A DNA stretch of 33,846 nucleotides from assembly GCA_025057205.1 (NCBI GenBank), contig JANWXR010000006.1:1-33846 (forward strand). Reading direction: 5' to 3'. This DNA is from Anaerolineales bacterium (GTDB lineage Bacteria > Chloroflexota > Anaerolineae > Anaerolineales > UBA6663). Shown here piece after piece: positions 24,633 to 32,603 of the stretch (positions are counted from its first letter, which is position 1; every line of letters begins with the position of its first letter). Position numbers and translations under genes: made by a program. The notes beneath the pieces are model-generated. The model was not told the DNA's origin. It did no database searches and saw nothing but the letters and a program-made list of their open reading frames with translations.

Positions 24633-24670
24633 GTGAAACGCCCGTGCAAAAGACTGGCACGGACGTTCAC
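24633..24670 (-). promoter_or_regulatory. Hairpin in the 5' leader of the RRM gene
   Basis: Arms 24633-24647 and 24657-24670 pair almost fully, with a single bulge and one mismatch, around a 9-nt loop. It lies about 30 nt before the Shine-Dalgarno. A leader structure of this kind could control translation, for example by temperature or autoregulation (inference). Confidence 0.5.
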
Positions 24671-24725
24671 TGAACACGGAACTAACGCGCAAGCAGGCTT
24701 TTGCGAACCAGGCTGAACCGCACAT

Positions 24726-24734
24726 AGTGTATCA
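24726..24734 (-). promoter_or_regulatory. Extended -10 promoter of the RRM gene
   Basis: Minus strand TGATACACT fits TGn plus TACACT. It would give a leader of about 115 nt that includes the hairpin at 24633-24670. No -35 match. Confidence 0.45.
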
Positions 24735-24776
24735 CAGATTCCGATGAAGGAGGATGTCTGGAGGGCGCCCCACCTA

Positions 24777-24785
24777 TGCTAAAAT
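24777..24785 (+). promoter_or_regulatory. Extended -10 promoter of the cytochrome b561 gene
   Basis: TGCTAAAAT on the plus strand, 38 nt before the ATG at 24823. It faces away from the RRM promoter at 24726-24734, so the two transcripts diverge from this 60-nt stretch. Confidence 0.5.
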
Positions 24786-24822
24786 TCCAACCTCGAATCC
24801 AAACCTATCGGGAGACACACTC

Positions 24823-25365
24823 ATGTCACTGCGAAGCACCACGACCACCTATGGCCGCGTGGCTCAGGCCCTGCACTGGATCACTTTCCTGCTTCTCCTT
24901 CCGCTGGCTCCGATGGGCCTGGTCATGGTGGGGATGGCCGACGGCCCAACCAAGACCGGCCTGTACCAGGCGCACGTCTTCCTGGGCCTCGTGGTCGCGG
25001 CGCTTACCGTCTTCCGCGCCATCTGGCGTCTTACCGAGCCGACGCCAGCCGTCCCCGCCGGGATTACCGGCCCGCACGTGTGGCTCTACAAGGGTGTCCA
25101 TCTGCTCTTCTACGTTGTACTCATCGGGCTCGGCCTGAGCGGGATGGGCATCCTCGCCCTAAGCGGCCTGAACCCCTTCAACGTTGCGCCGGAGTCCATT
25201 AATCACGACGTTCCCCCTATCGCCGGTCACTTTGTCCTGTCGCGCCTCTACATGCTGTTGCTGGTCCTCCACCTTGTAGGCGTGTTTCGTTACCAGTTCT
25301 TTGAAGGCAACGTCTTCGCACGCATGGGCCTCGGTTGGCTGAAGATAGGGCGGCAGAATACCTGA
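24823..25365 (+). CDS. Cytochrome b561 family protein
   Basis: 180 residues from the ATG at 24823, with GGGAGA 8 nt upstream. Four membrane helices (about 12-38, 47-68, 88-114 and 137-158). Four His residues, H18, H51, H93 and H150, lie at the helix positions expected for two b-type hemes. Members transfer electrons across the inner membrane, often from quinol or superoxide. The family call is secure. The start of holB follows 6 nt after its stop, so the two are probably co-transcribed. Confidence 0.9.
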   Translation: MSLRSTTTTYGRVAQALHWITFLLLLPLAPMGLVMVGMADGPTKTGLYQAHVFLGLVVAALTVFRAIWRLTEPTPAVPAGITGPHVWLYKGVHLLFYVVLIGLGLSGMGILALSGLNPFNVAPESINHDVPPIAGHFVLSRLYMLLLVLHLVGVFRYQFFEGNVFARMGLGWLKIGRQNT

Positions 25366-25371
25366 ACCCCT

Positions 25372-26370
25372 ATGCCCTGGAACCTGCTCGGCCACGAATC
25401 GGCCCTCGCCCTGTTGCGGCGTGACCTAGCGCAGGATCGCCTGCGGCATGCCTACCTGTTCGTCGGGCCAGAAGGCGTGGGAAAACGCACGCTGGCCACG
25501 GAACTGGCACGGGCGCTGCTGTGCGAGGACGCCGCGCCGCCCTGCGACCACTGCCGGCACTGCGCGCTGGTCGCCAGAGGCGCTCATCCCGACCTGCTAA
25601 CGGTGGCGCCGGCCATCAGCGGTAAACGGGTGCGCGCCGAAAAGATTCGCATCGAACCGGTGCGCCAGCTCATCTACGACCTGTCGCTCAAACCGATCGA
25701 GGCCAAACGGCGCGTGGCCTGCCTGCTCAACTTTGACGCGGCCAACGCTGAAGCCATGAACGCCCTGCTCAAAACGCTGGAGGAGCCGCCTGGCAACGCC
25801 ATCCTGCTGTTGACGGCGGAGAGCGCCGACGAGCTTCTGCTCACCATCGTTTCGCGCTGCGAGGTGATTGCACTGCGGCCCTTACCACTGGCCGTCGTGC
25901 GCGACGCCCTGATCACGCGCTGGCTGATCCCTCATGATCAGGCCGAGCTGCTGGCGCATCTGAGCGGCGGGCGGCTGGGTTGGGCCGTGCGCCTGGCTCA
26001 AGATGCCGAAGCGTTGGAGGAACGCAGCCGGCGACTGGACGAAGTGCAACAACTCCTGAGCGCGCCACGCCTGGCCCGTTTTCAGTATGCAGAGAAGCTG
26101 GCGCGCGAATCCAATCTAGACCGTGTGCAGGCCATACTGGAATTGTGGCAGAGCTTTTGGCGGGATGTGCTGCTGGCCGGCGCGCAGGCGACTGTCCCCC
26201 TCACCAACCTCGACCGGCAGGCCGTCATCCGGCAAATCGCCGGCCGGCTTTCGCCCCAGGCTGCGCATCAGACCCTGCAAGCCATCCGCCGCACCGGCGA
26301 ACTGCTCGCCCGCAACGTCAACGCCCGCCTGGCGCTGGAGACCCTCCTGCTGGATTGGCCCAGACTGTAG
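25372..26370 (+). CDS. holB: DNA polymerase III subunit delta-prime
   Basis: 332 residues. A clamp-loader AAA+ subunit of the replisome. The start (WNLLGHESALALLRRDLAQD) is followed by HAYLFVGPEGVGKRT with Walker A at 32-40. A zinc site with C51, C58, C61 and C64 follows. The NALLKTLEEPPGNAILLL segment, the conserved IVSRC (sensor 1/arginine-finger region) and LRPLP complete the family pattern. No Shine-Dalgarno is visible; the gene starts 6 nt after the cytochrome stop, suggesting coupling. The stop codon TAG at 26368-26370 abuts a MITE insertion. Confidence 0.93.
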   Translation: MPWNLLGHESALALLRRDLAQDRLRHAYLFVGPEGVGKRTLATELARALLCEDAAPPCDHCRHCALVARGAHPDLLTVAPAISGKRVRAEKIRIEPVRQLIYDLSLKPIEAKRRVACLLNFDAANAEAMNALLKTLEEPPGNAILLLTAESADELLLTIVSRCEVIALRPLPLAVVRDALITRWLIPHDQAELLAHLSGGRLGWAVRLAQDAEALEERSRRLDEVQQLLSAPRLARFQYAEKLARESNLDRVQAILELWQSFWRDVLLAGAQATVPLTNLDRQAVIRQIAGRLSPQAAHQTLQAIRRTGELLARNVNARLALETLLLDWPRL

Positions 26371-26377
26371 AAAACGA

Positions 26378-26627
26378 GTAACTGCTCAGGTCATAATCGC
26401 CGATAGGCTGGGGAATCCACAGATGTCGCAGATTGTCGCAGATGAGTCCACTGAAAAAACTACTTTTCAGGCGCAAACGCTACCATATATGGCGTCGAGA
26501 TTACAACCAAAGCGGCATATGTGGCGGCCAAGTGTTTCAATCATGACCTTTTTTCAGGGCACTCACAGATTCTTTTCTGCGAAAATCTGCGTAATCTGTG
26601 GATCAATCAGACAGGCTGAGCAGTTAC
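26378..26627. mobile_element. IS66-type MITE, 250 bp
   Basis: Ends are a 12-bp perfect inverted repeat, GTAACTGCTCAG at 26378-26389 and its complement at 26616-26627. An exact 8-bp direct repeat, GAAAACGA, flanks it at 26370-26377 and 26628-26635. IS66-family elements are known for ends starting GTAA and 8-bp target duplications. No transposase ORF fits inside, so it is a miniature, non-autonomous copy. The interior holds subterminal inverted repeats (CCACAGATnnCGCAGATT-like) and a small hairpin (CTGAAAA/TTTTCAG). Before insertion holB and the kinase gene would have ended 10 nt apart, convergently. Confidence 0.8.
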
Positions 26628-26638
26628 GAAAACGAAAC

Positions 26639-28144
26639 CTAACGCCGTAGCAACTGCGGCAGGCGGCCGCGTTTGACAGGCTGAGCGGCTTCGGCTTCTG
26701 AAACGGCCGGTTTCGCCTTCGTTTCGGATTCCAACGGCAACCAAACCGAGAAAGTGGCGCCCTTGTTGGGGCCTTCGGAGGCCGCTTCGATACGTCCGCC
26801 GTGCATCTGCACGATGCGCTGTGCGATAGAGAGGCCCAACCCCGCCCCGCCCTGCGCGCGAGAGCGCGCTTTGTCCACACGGTAGAAGCGATCGAAGATG
26901 CGCGGCAACTCCTCGGCGGGCAGGCCGATGCCGGTATCGCTCACCGTCAGACGCGCCCAATGCTGCACGCGCGCTAAGCCCAGAGTCACGCGCCCACCCG
27001 GCGGTGTATATTTGATGGCGTTCGTGACCAGGTTGAGGATGACCTGCTTCAACCGGTCGCGATCGCCGATGACGCGAGCCTGATCAATCTCGCCGACGGC
27101 CACATGGACCTGGCCGGCGAGGACTTGCACCTCGCGGCACACTTCCAGCAACAAACCATCCAGGTCTACGGGTTTGCGCTCCAGAGGCAGATGGCCGGAG
27201 TCCGCCTGCGCCAGCACGAGCAAATCGCCGACCAGTCGCGTCATGCGCTCGGTCTCCGAGCGGATGTCGCGTAGGGACTCCGGGTCGGCCCCGCCCAGGC
27301 GCTGCAGCAGATCCACGTTGCCACGAATGGCCGTCAGCGGTGTGCGCAGCTCATGGGATACATCGGCCAAGAAGCGGCGCTGCGCGTTGAACAGTCGCTC
27401 CAGCCGCTCCAACGTCTCGTTGAAGGCGACGGCCAGCCGCCCGACTTCGTCGTTTGGGTCTTGGATGGCGATGCGGCGCGAGAGGTCGTCGGCCCGTGTG
27501 ATTTGCAGAGCCGTTTGCGTAATCACGTCAAGTGGCTTGAGCGCGCGACCGGCGGAGAGCCAGCCGATAAGCGCGGCCAAGAGCACCGAAAGCACTCCGC
27601 CGCCTACCAGCACAACCAGCAGGGCCGAGCCAGCGGCCTCCACGGTACGGAGCGATGCGGCGGTCTGCAAGTAGCCGAAGACCTCGCCGTTCGCGCGGAT
27701 GAGGTAGGTGTGAACCCGTAGATGGTCATTGCCCCAGCGGACGTTACGCCGTCCGGGCCTCTTTGCTGCCAGCCCCTCCGGATCAAGTGGGGTAGTGCGC
27801 TGCTTCAGGTTTTCGGTTTGAGTTGCGAGCGTCCCGTCCAGTCGCCAGACCTGCGCCGAGACGTTGAGCGCGCCCAGCGGCTCGTCGGGCGCGGGGATGA
27901 TGACAATGGGCTGATCAAGCACGCGCGCCAGATTGGCGGAGGCCGTAATCCCGTTGGCCGCATCTTCCAGGCTCTGGTCAATCTGGCTGGTCAGGCTGAG
28001 GACGAGGATGGTGTACACCGACACGCCGAACAGGCCGAGGACGACCGTCAGGACGGCGGAGTACCAGAGGGTCAAACGTAAACGCAGGCTCACGGGGAAT
28101 GCGCCTTGCGCCGGCCGGCGGCGCTCGGCGGAGGGAGCGGCCAT
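26639..28144 (-). CDS. Sensor histidine kinase
   Basis: 501 residues, paired with the response regulator just upstream. Two membrane helices (about 25-50 and 173-196) enclose a periplasmic sensor region of about 120 residues. Then HAMP (about 198-250), HisKA with the phosphorylated H264 in DVSHELRTPL, and HATPase_c with N375 in NLVTNAIKYT, DTGIGLP (403-409) and GGAGLGLSI. The C-terminus has an Ala/Pro-rich tail. No Shine-Dalgarno; the ATG at 28144 is directly preceded by a 17-nt inverted repeat. The signal is unknown. The 78-nt gap to the regulator gene makes a single transcript likely. Confidence 0.95.
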   Translation of the reverse strand: MAAPSAERRRPAQGAFPVSLRLRLTLWYSAVLTVVLGLFGVSVYTILVLSLTSQIDQSLEDAANGITASANLARVLDQPIVIIPAPDEPLGALNVSAQVWRLDGTLATQTENLKQRTTPLDPEGLAAKRPGRRNVRWGNDHLRVHTYLIRANGEVFGYLQTAASLRTVEAAGSALLVVLVGGGVLSVLLAALIGWLSAGRALKPLDVITQTALQITRADDLSRRIAIQDPNDEVGRLAVAFNETLERLERLFNAQRRFLADVSHELRTPLTAIRGNVDLLQRLGGADPESLRDIRSETERMTRLVGDLLVLAQADSGHLPLERKPVDLDGLLLEVCREVQVLAGQVHVAVGEIDQARVIGDRDRLKQVILNLVTNAIKYTPPGGRVTLGLARVQHWARLTVSDTGIGLPAEELPRIFDRFYRVDKARSRAQGGAGLGLSIAQRIVQMHGGRIEAASEGPNKGATFSVWLPLESETKAKPAVSEAEAAQPVKRGRLPQLLRR

Positions 28145-28161
28145 GCTGTCAGTATGACAGC
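28145..28161 (-). promoter_or_regulatory. Inverted repeat abutting the kinase start codon
   Basis: GCTGTCA and TGACAGC (28145-28151 and 28155-28161) are perfect inverted copies with 3 nt between. The element occupies the place of a ribosome binding site, so it could be an operator or a translation-blocking hairpin. Confidence 0.4.
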
Positions 28162-28222
28162 CGGACTTCAGGCCAAGATGAGTTCAGCTTAAGCTTGGGC
28201 TAAACAACTTAGGAGACGGGCC

Positions 28223-28903
28223 TCATTCCTCCCGCAGCACATAGCCGACGCCACGCACGGTATGGATCAGGCGCGGCTCGTTGTTGGCCTCGGTCTTCTG
28301 ACGCAGATAGCGCACATAGACCTCGATGATGTTGCTCTCGCCGCCGAAATCGTAGCCCCAAACCCGGTCATAGATGACCTCGCGGGTAAGCACCTGACGC
28401 GGATGGCGCATGAACAGTTCGAGCAGCTCGTACTCTTTGGCAGTCAGCTCGATGACCCGGTCGTTGCGGAAGGCCTGATGCGTGCCCGTATCGAGCGTCA
28501 GGTCGGCGAAGCGAAGCACCTCCGGCTGGGGCGGCGCCGCGCGGCGGAGCAAGGCCCGGATTCGCGCCAGCAGCTCGTCGAAGGCGAACGGCTTTACCAA
28601 GTAGTCATCGGCGCCGGCGTCCAGCCCCTGCACGCGGTCGCTGATGGAGTCCTTGGCCGTCAGCATCAGGATCGGCATCGGGCCGACAGCACGCAGACGG
28701 CGGCATACTTCCAGGCCGTCCATGCCCGGCAGCATCCAGTCGAGGATTACCAAGTCAGGCAGGTTTTCTCGCGCCAGTGCCAGGCCGCTTGACCCATCGG
28801 CTGCCAGGTCAACGCGATAGTTTTCGAACGTCAGACCGCGTTGCAAAAATTGCCGAATGCGCTCTTCATCTTCGATGACCAGAATGCGGGTTGGCGTGTT
28901 CAT
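28223..28903 (-). CDS. OmpR/PhoB-family response regulator
   Basis: 226 residues from the ATG at 28903, chosen because the receiver domain starts right after it; the frame is open up to 28921. The receiver domain (1-120) has the acidic pair E11-D12, the phospho-acceptor D55 in LDWMLPG, switch Thr in MLTAKDS and K104 in LVKPF. The C-terminal winged helix has [25 protein letters not shown] and RYLRQKTE. The ATG is 6 nt after a possible -10 (TATCAT) and has no Shine-Dalgarno, so a leaderless transcript is possible. It is followed by its cognate histidine kinase. Confidence 0.96.
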   Translation of the reverse strand: MNTPTRILVIEDEERIRQFLQRGLTFENYRVDLAADGSSGLALARENLPDLVILDWMLPGMDGLEVCRRLRAVGPMPILMLTAKDSISDRVQGLDAGADDYLVKPFAFDELLARIRALLRRAAPPQPEVLRFADLTLDTGTHQAFRNDRVIELTAKEYELLELFMRHPRQVLTREVIYDRVWGYDFGGESNIIEVYVRYLRQKTEANNEPRLIHTVRGVGYVLREE

Positions 28904-28941
28904 GCTTGAATGATACCCCAAGTCTGGAGGAGCGTCCGATA

Positions 28942-28974
28942 AACGACGGGCCGCCTCAGCGGCGGCCCGTCGTT
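28942..28974 (-). terminator. Terminator hairpin after rplL
   Basis: A perfect 14-bp stem (28942-28955 with 28961-28974) with a 5-nt loop, 22 nt past the rplL stop. The T-tract is weak. It closes the ribosomal protein transcript before the response regulator gene. Confidence 0.7.
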
Positions 28975-28996
28975 CGGCATCAGGGGAACGAAGCAG

Positions 28997-29389
28997 TTAG
29001 ACGAGTTCGACGGTCGCGCCGGCCTCGGTCAGCTTCTTCTTGGCGTCTTCGGCGACTTCCTTGCTAACGCCCTCCAGCACCTTGGCGCCGGCGGTCTCGG
29101 CCATGTCCTTGGCTTCCTTCAGGCCCAGATTAGTGAGCTGGCGAATGACTTTGATAACATCAATCTTCTTGTCACCTACCGCCTTGAGCACGACGGTGAA
29201 TTCCGTCTTCTCTTCAACCGGGGCAGGAGCAGCTGCCGCTGCCGCAACGCCTGCGGCCGGCACCGCGGCCACCGCCATAGGGGCCGCCGCCGAGACGCCC
29301 CACTTCTCTTCCAGCATCTTAGTCAACTGAGCGGCTTCGAGCACAGTCAGTGCGCTCAGCTCGTCAACCAGTTTGTTCAGATCGGCCAT
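28997..29389 (-). CDS. rplL: Ribosomal protein bL12 (L7/L12)
   Basis: 130 residues. The N-terminal dimerisation domain ([20 protein letters not shown]) is followed by an Ala-rich hinge (about 35-60). The C-terminal factor-binding domain has [20 protein letters not shown] and [12 protein letters not shown]. The protein forms the stalk that recruits translation factors. GAGGAGG precedes the ATG. It follows rplJ with the usual spacing, and a terminator hairpin closes the unit. Confidence 0.98.
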   Translation of the reverse strand: MADLNKLVDELSALTVLEAAQLTKMLEEKWGVSAAAPMAVAAVPAAGVAAAAAAPAPVEEKTEFTVVLKAVGDKKIDVIKVIRQLTNLGLKEAKDMAETAGAKVLEGVSKEVAEDAKKKLTEAGATVELV

Positions 29390-29484
29390 GTTCGTAACCT
29401 CCTCAAAGATAGATATGTTGGGTTAATGCGGATTGCGGAGTGTGTTTCCAATCAGCAATCCAAAAATCACACAGATCGGAAATC

Positions 29485-30033
29485 CTATGCGGTTGCTTCT
29501 ACGCCGGCCGGCTGGGCCTCCTTGTCGGCATATGCCTTGACGACGTTGACGACCTGCCGGACCCCGCTCGCCACCACGCCGGCCAAGCGCGAGGCCGGGG
29601 CCGAGATCAGGCCGAGCAGTTGCGCACGTAGCACGGGCAGCGGCGGCGTGTCCGCCAGCGCCTCCACGTCCTTCGCATTCAGCACGTTCTGGCCGAGCAG
29701 GGCGCCCTTGACTTTGACGAACTCCGACTCGCGGGCGGCGGTCGTCACCACTTTGGCCACTGCCGGCGGGTCACTAAAGGCGAAGGCCACCGCCGTCGTC
29801 GCCGTGAACAGGTCCTCCGGCGCCGGCCGGCCGGCCTGCTTCAGCGCCAGCAACGCCAGGGTGTTCTTGACCACATGCAGCTCGCCCTGCGCCTCACGCA
29901 CCTTGTGACGCAGCGGGTCCATGCCCTTCATGTTCAGGCCGCGATACTCAAACAGGATCATGCCCTGACTCTTGCGAATGAGCTCATCATAATCCCTGAG
30001 CAGCTCGGCCTTGCGCTCTCTCGTGATTGCCAA
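29485..30033 (-). CDS. rplJ: Ribosomal protein uL10
   Basis: 182 residues, starting with TTG; GGAGG lies 10 nt upstream. It anchors the L7/L12 stalk to the large subunit. Motifs: ELIRKSQGMILFEYRGLNMK, VREAQGELHVVKNTLALLAL, and the C-terminal helix region after residue 140. It has an L10-leader-like structured region with an attenuator upstream and rplL 95 nt downstream, the classic order. The Ala/Glu-rich C-terminal end is somewhat longer than in E. coli. Confidence 0.97.
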   Translation of the reverse strand: MAITRERKAELLRDYDELIRKSQGMILFEYRGLNMKGMDPLRHKVREAQGELHVVKNTLALLALKQAGRPAPEDLFTATTAVAFAFSDPPAVAKVVTTAARESEFVKVKGALLGQNVLNAKDVEALADTPPLPVLRAQLLGLISAPASRLAGVVASGVRQVVNVVKAYADKEAQPAGVEATA

Positions 30034-30054
30034 CTTGCAGTCACCTCCTTTCGT

Positions 30055-30268
30055 GACCGGTCTATGAAAGCATTAAAAAGTCTTTGCTCCGCCACAGCGA
30101 AGCAAAGACTCTGTCATGCGCCGCGAAAGCGCCTTCCTACCGGAAAGCGCTGCGACCTGGACTTGTCTTCACCTCGGCGGGACTTACGCCGCCGCTCGGC
30201 AGGAGCGGCGACCGCCGGCTGTCAGTGGCGAAGTTGCCCGATGTCCAAACGGGCGAGATTGTACCGCG
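30055..30268 (-). promoter_or_regulatory. rplJ leader with transcription attenuator
   Basis: The 235-nt rplA-rplJ spacer has several GC-rich inverted repeats. It also has a rho-independent terminator whose 10-bp stem (30079-30088 with 30101-30110) is followed by a T-tract on the minus strand (30073-30079). This sits about 40 nt before the rplJ start. The position fits the L10 leader, where free L10/L12 complex binds the RNA and represses its own expression. The family assignment is by position and structure only. Confidence 0.65.
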
Positions 30269-30979
30269 TTAGGCGGCTTCTGACGAGGCCGCGACCGGGT
30301 CCACCTTGACGCCCGGGCCCATCGTCGCCGCGAGCACGATCTTGCGCAGGTAGGTGCCCTTGGCCGAGGCCGGCCTGGCCTTGATTACGGCTTGAACCAG
30401 GGCCAGGAAGTTCTCATACAACTGCTGCTCGTTGAAGCTAATCTTGCCGATGGGCACGTGCAAGTTGCCGGTCTTGTCCACGCGGAACTCGACGCGGCCG
30501 GCCTTAGACTCTTTGATAACACGCGGCAGGTCGTGGGCTTGGACAACGGTGCCCGTCTTCGGGTTGGGCATTAGCCCACGCGGGCCGAGGATGCGGCCCA
30601 GCCGGCCCACCTTGCCCATCATCTCCGGCGTGGCCACAGCCACGTCGAACTCGGCCCAGCCTTCCTGGATTTTCTTGATGAGTTCGTCATCGGCCACGTA
30701 ATCGGCGCCGGCCTCTCTGGCCAGACGCGCGCCATCACCCTCGGCAAAGACCAGCACGCGCACGGTTTTGCCCAGGCCGTGCGGCAGGACGACGACGTCG
30801 CGCACGTTCTGGTCGGCGTACTTGGGGTCAACACCCAGGCGGATATGTGCCTCGAGCGTGCCGTTGAATTTGGTGTACGATGTGGCGCGGGCGAGCGCGA
30901 TCGCCTCCTTGGGGGAATAGCTCCGGGTTGGGTCAACCTTGGCTGCCTGTTCACGGTATTTCTTTCCGGGTTTACGCAT
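30269..30979 (-). CDS. rplA: Ribosomal protein uL1
   Basis: 236 residues from the ATG at 30979 (GAGGAGAA upstream); the longer GTG frame to 31021 is not conserved. It forms the L1 stalk of the large subunit. Motifs: [39 protein letters not shown], and the conserved [18 protein letters not shown] segment, then [17 protein letters not shown]. It lies after rplK, with the heptamer array in between. Confidence 0.97.
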   Translation of the reverse strand: MRKPGKKYREQAAKVDPTRSYSPKEAIALARATSYTKFNGTLEAHIRLGVDPKYADQNVRDVVVLPHGLGKTVRVLVFAEGDGARLAREAGADYVADDELIKKIQEGWAEFDVAVATPEMMGKVGRLGRILGPRGLMPNPKTGTVVQAHDLPRVIKESKAGRVEFRVDKTGNLHVPIGKISFNEQQLYENFLALVQAVIKARPASAKGTYLRKIVLAATMGPGVKVDPVAASSEAA

Positions 30980-31030
30980 CTGAGTTCTCCTCGGTGGTCC
31001 AGACGGATGGCGCTCGGCCACCCTCCCACA

Positions 31031-31173
31031 GATGACTGAAGACTACCGAAGACTGATGACTAAAGACTAGTCTTCAGTCTTCAGTCTTCAGTCTTCAGTC
31101 TTCAGTCTTCAGTCATCAGTCATCAGTCTTCAGTCTTCAGTCTTCAGTCTTCAGTCTTCAGTCCTTAGTCTTC
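31031..31173 (-). repeat. Palindromic heptamer array in the rplK-rplA spacer
   Basis: Plus strand 31069-31173 is fifteen tandem 7-mers, twelve AGTCTTC, two AGTCATC and one AGTCCTT. Directly adjoining at 31031-31068 are five copies in opposite orientation (GATGACT, GAAGACT, GAAGACT, GATGACT, AAAGACT). The junction is a perfect palindrome, so the transcript can fold into a long hairpin. The array begins 4 nt after the rplK stop and fills most of the rplK-rplA spacer. Both arms carry the same GATGACT variant. Confidence 0.95.
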
Positions 31174-31177
31174 ACGA

Positions 31178-31603
31178 TCAGCCTTCCACTACAATCCCCA
31201 TATTACGGGCAGTGCCTTCGATCTGCTTCATCGCGCCCTCGAGGTCAATCGCGTTGAGGTCCTTCATCTTGATCTCGGCAATCTCCCTAATTTGGGCGCG
31301 AGTGACCTTGCCGACCTTGTTGCGATTCGGTTGGCCGGAGCCTTTCTCGATCTTGGCTGCCTTGCGCAACAGGAAAGAAGTCGGCGGGGTCTTGAGGACG
31401 AAGGTGAACGAGCCGTCGGTATAGACGGTGATCTCTGCCGGAATTTGCTCGCCCGTGCGGTTGCTGGTGCGTGCATTGTATTCCTTGCAGAAAGCCATGA
31501 TGTTGATGCCGTAGCCGGCCAGCGCCGGCCCTACCGGCGGAGCGGGGTTGGCCTTACCCGCTTCCAGATTCAATTTGACGACGCCTTTGATTTTCTTCGC
31601 CAT
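31178..31603 (-). CDS. rplK: Ribosomal protein uL11
   Basis: 141 residues from the ATG at 31603 (AAGGAGAG upstream); the longer frame from 31642 is not conserved. It binds 23S rRNA at the GTPase centre. Motifs: [20 protein letters not shown], then FCKEYNART, and the C-terminal RNA-binding domain with [19 protein letters not shown]. It follows nusG and precedes the heptamer array. Confidence 0.98.
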   Translation of the reverse strand: MAKKIKGVVKLNLEAGKANPAPPVGPALAGYGINIMAFCKEYNARTSNRTGEQIPAEITVYTDGSFTFVLKTPPTSFLLRKAAKIEKGSGQPNRNKVGKVTRAQIREIAEIKMKDLNAIDLEGAMKQIEGTARNMGIVVEG

Positions 31604-31724
31604 AGTACTCTCCTTGTGGTGCGATCGGGCGCGCCAGCCCATGGCGCAGGCGACGCCCTCCCACGCTAAGCGTAGTCCAGAGAGCGAAGTGCATGATCAC
31701 ACGCGCTTCGCGCCGAGTGCTATG

Positions 31725-32582
31725 TCAAACCTTTTCAACCTGTAAAAAGTCCAGCTCCACCGGCGTCTCCCGCCCGAAGAACGATACCATGACGCGCACC
31801 TTGGTACGATCCATGTCAATCTCGGACACCACGCCGATAAAATCATTGAACGGCCCGTCAATGATGCGCACCTTCTGACCAGGCTTATAAGTCACCTTGA
31901 CCTTGGGCGCTTCGGCCTCCATACGCTTGAGAATTTGCGCCACCTCTTCGGGGCGCAGCGGCGTGGGAGTGTTGCCCATACCGACGAAGCCGGTGACGCC
32001 CGGCGTGTTGCGCACGACGTACCACGAGTCCTCGCCCATAATCATCTGCACCAGGATATATCCCGGAAAGACGCGCCGCTCGACAATGCGACGTTTGCCG
32101 TCCTTGATCTCGATCTCCTCTTCAGTGGGCACAATCACATCAAAGATTTTGCCCTTCATGCCCATTGAGGCGATGCGCTGCTCCAGATTGTGACGGACTT
32201 TGTTCTCCTGGCCGGAGTAGCAGTGGATGACGTACCACTGCGGGCCTTCTTCACCGGCCGTTGGTTCGGGCTGGGCAGGCGCCGGAGCCTCGGCCACAGG
32301 CGCGGCTTCAGCCTCAGGCGCGACGGGCACTTCACTCACGCCGGCGGCCTCCTGCTCAAGTTGCACGCTCGCGACCGGCGCCGAGGCTTCCTCTTCCTGC
32401 GCCGTTTCAGCCTGCGCCTTTTCCGCAACGGCGCGCTCGATTTGGGCAAACAGGTCGCTGAACGGCGTAGCCGACGGTGCGCGAGCAGTCACCTGTTCTA
32501 ACGCGGTGCCGGTCGGCGTCGCTGCGGTCACGGTTTCGTTTTCGCGGACTTGTTCGTCCTGGAGATCGTTCTGTTCGTTCAT
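31725..32582 (-). CDS. nusG: Transcription factor NusG with long acidic N-terminal extension
   Basis: 285 residues from the ATG at 32582; an in-frame GTG at 32591 is an alternative. Residues 1 to about 113 are a low-complexity Ala/Glu/Pro extension (APEAEAAPVAEAPAPAQPEP near its end) absent from ordinary NusG proteins of about 180 residues. The NGN domain follows (QWYVIHCYSGQENKVRHNLE, with RRVFPGYILVQMIM). The KOW domain is at the end (KPGQKVRIIDGPFNDFIGVV). It couples RNA polymerase to the ribosome and modulates pausing and termination. It is directly downstream of secE, as usual. Confidence 0.95.
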   Translation of the reverse strand: MNEQNDLQDEQVRENETVTAATPTGTALEQVTARAPSATPFSDLFAQIERAVAEKAQAETAQEEEASAPVASVQLEQEAAGVSEVPVAPEAEAAPVAEAPAPAQPEPTAGEEGPQWYVIHCYSGQENKVRHNLEQRIASMGMKGKIFDVIVPTEEEIEIKDGKRRIVERRVFPGYILVQMIMGEDSWYVVRNTPGVTGFVGMGNTPTPLRPEEVAQILKRMEAEAPKVKVTYKPGQKVRIIDGPFNDFIGVVSEIDMDRTKVRVMVSFFGRETPVELDFLQVEKV

Positions 32583-32603
32583 GCGGTTCACAACGGCGCG
32601 CGG

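Noticed and set aside
31031-31173. Possible CRISPR array
   Set aside because: Units are 7 nt with no unique spacers; it is a simple inverted heptamer array.
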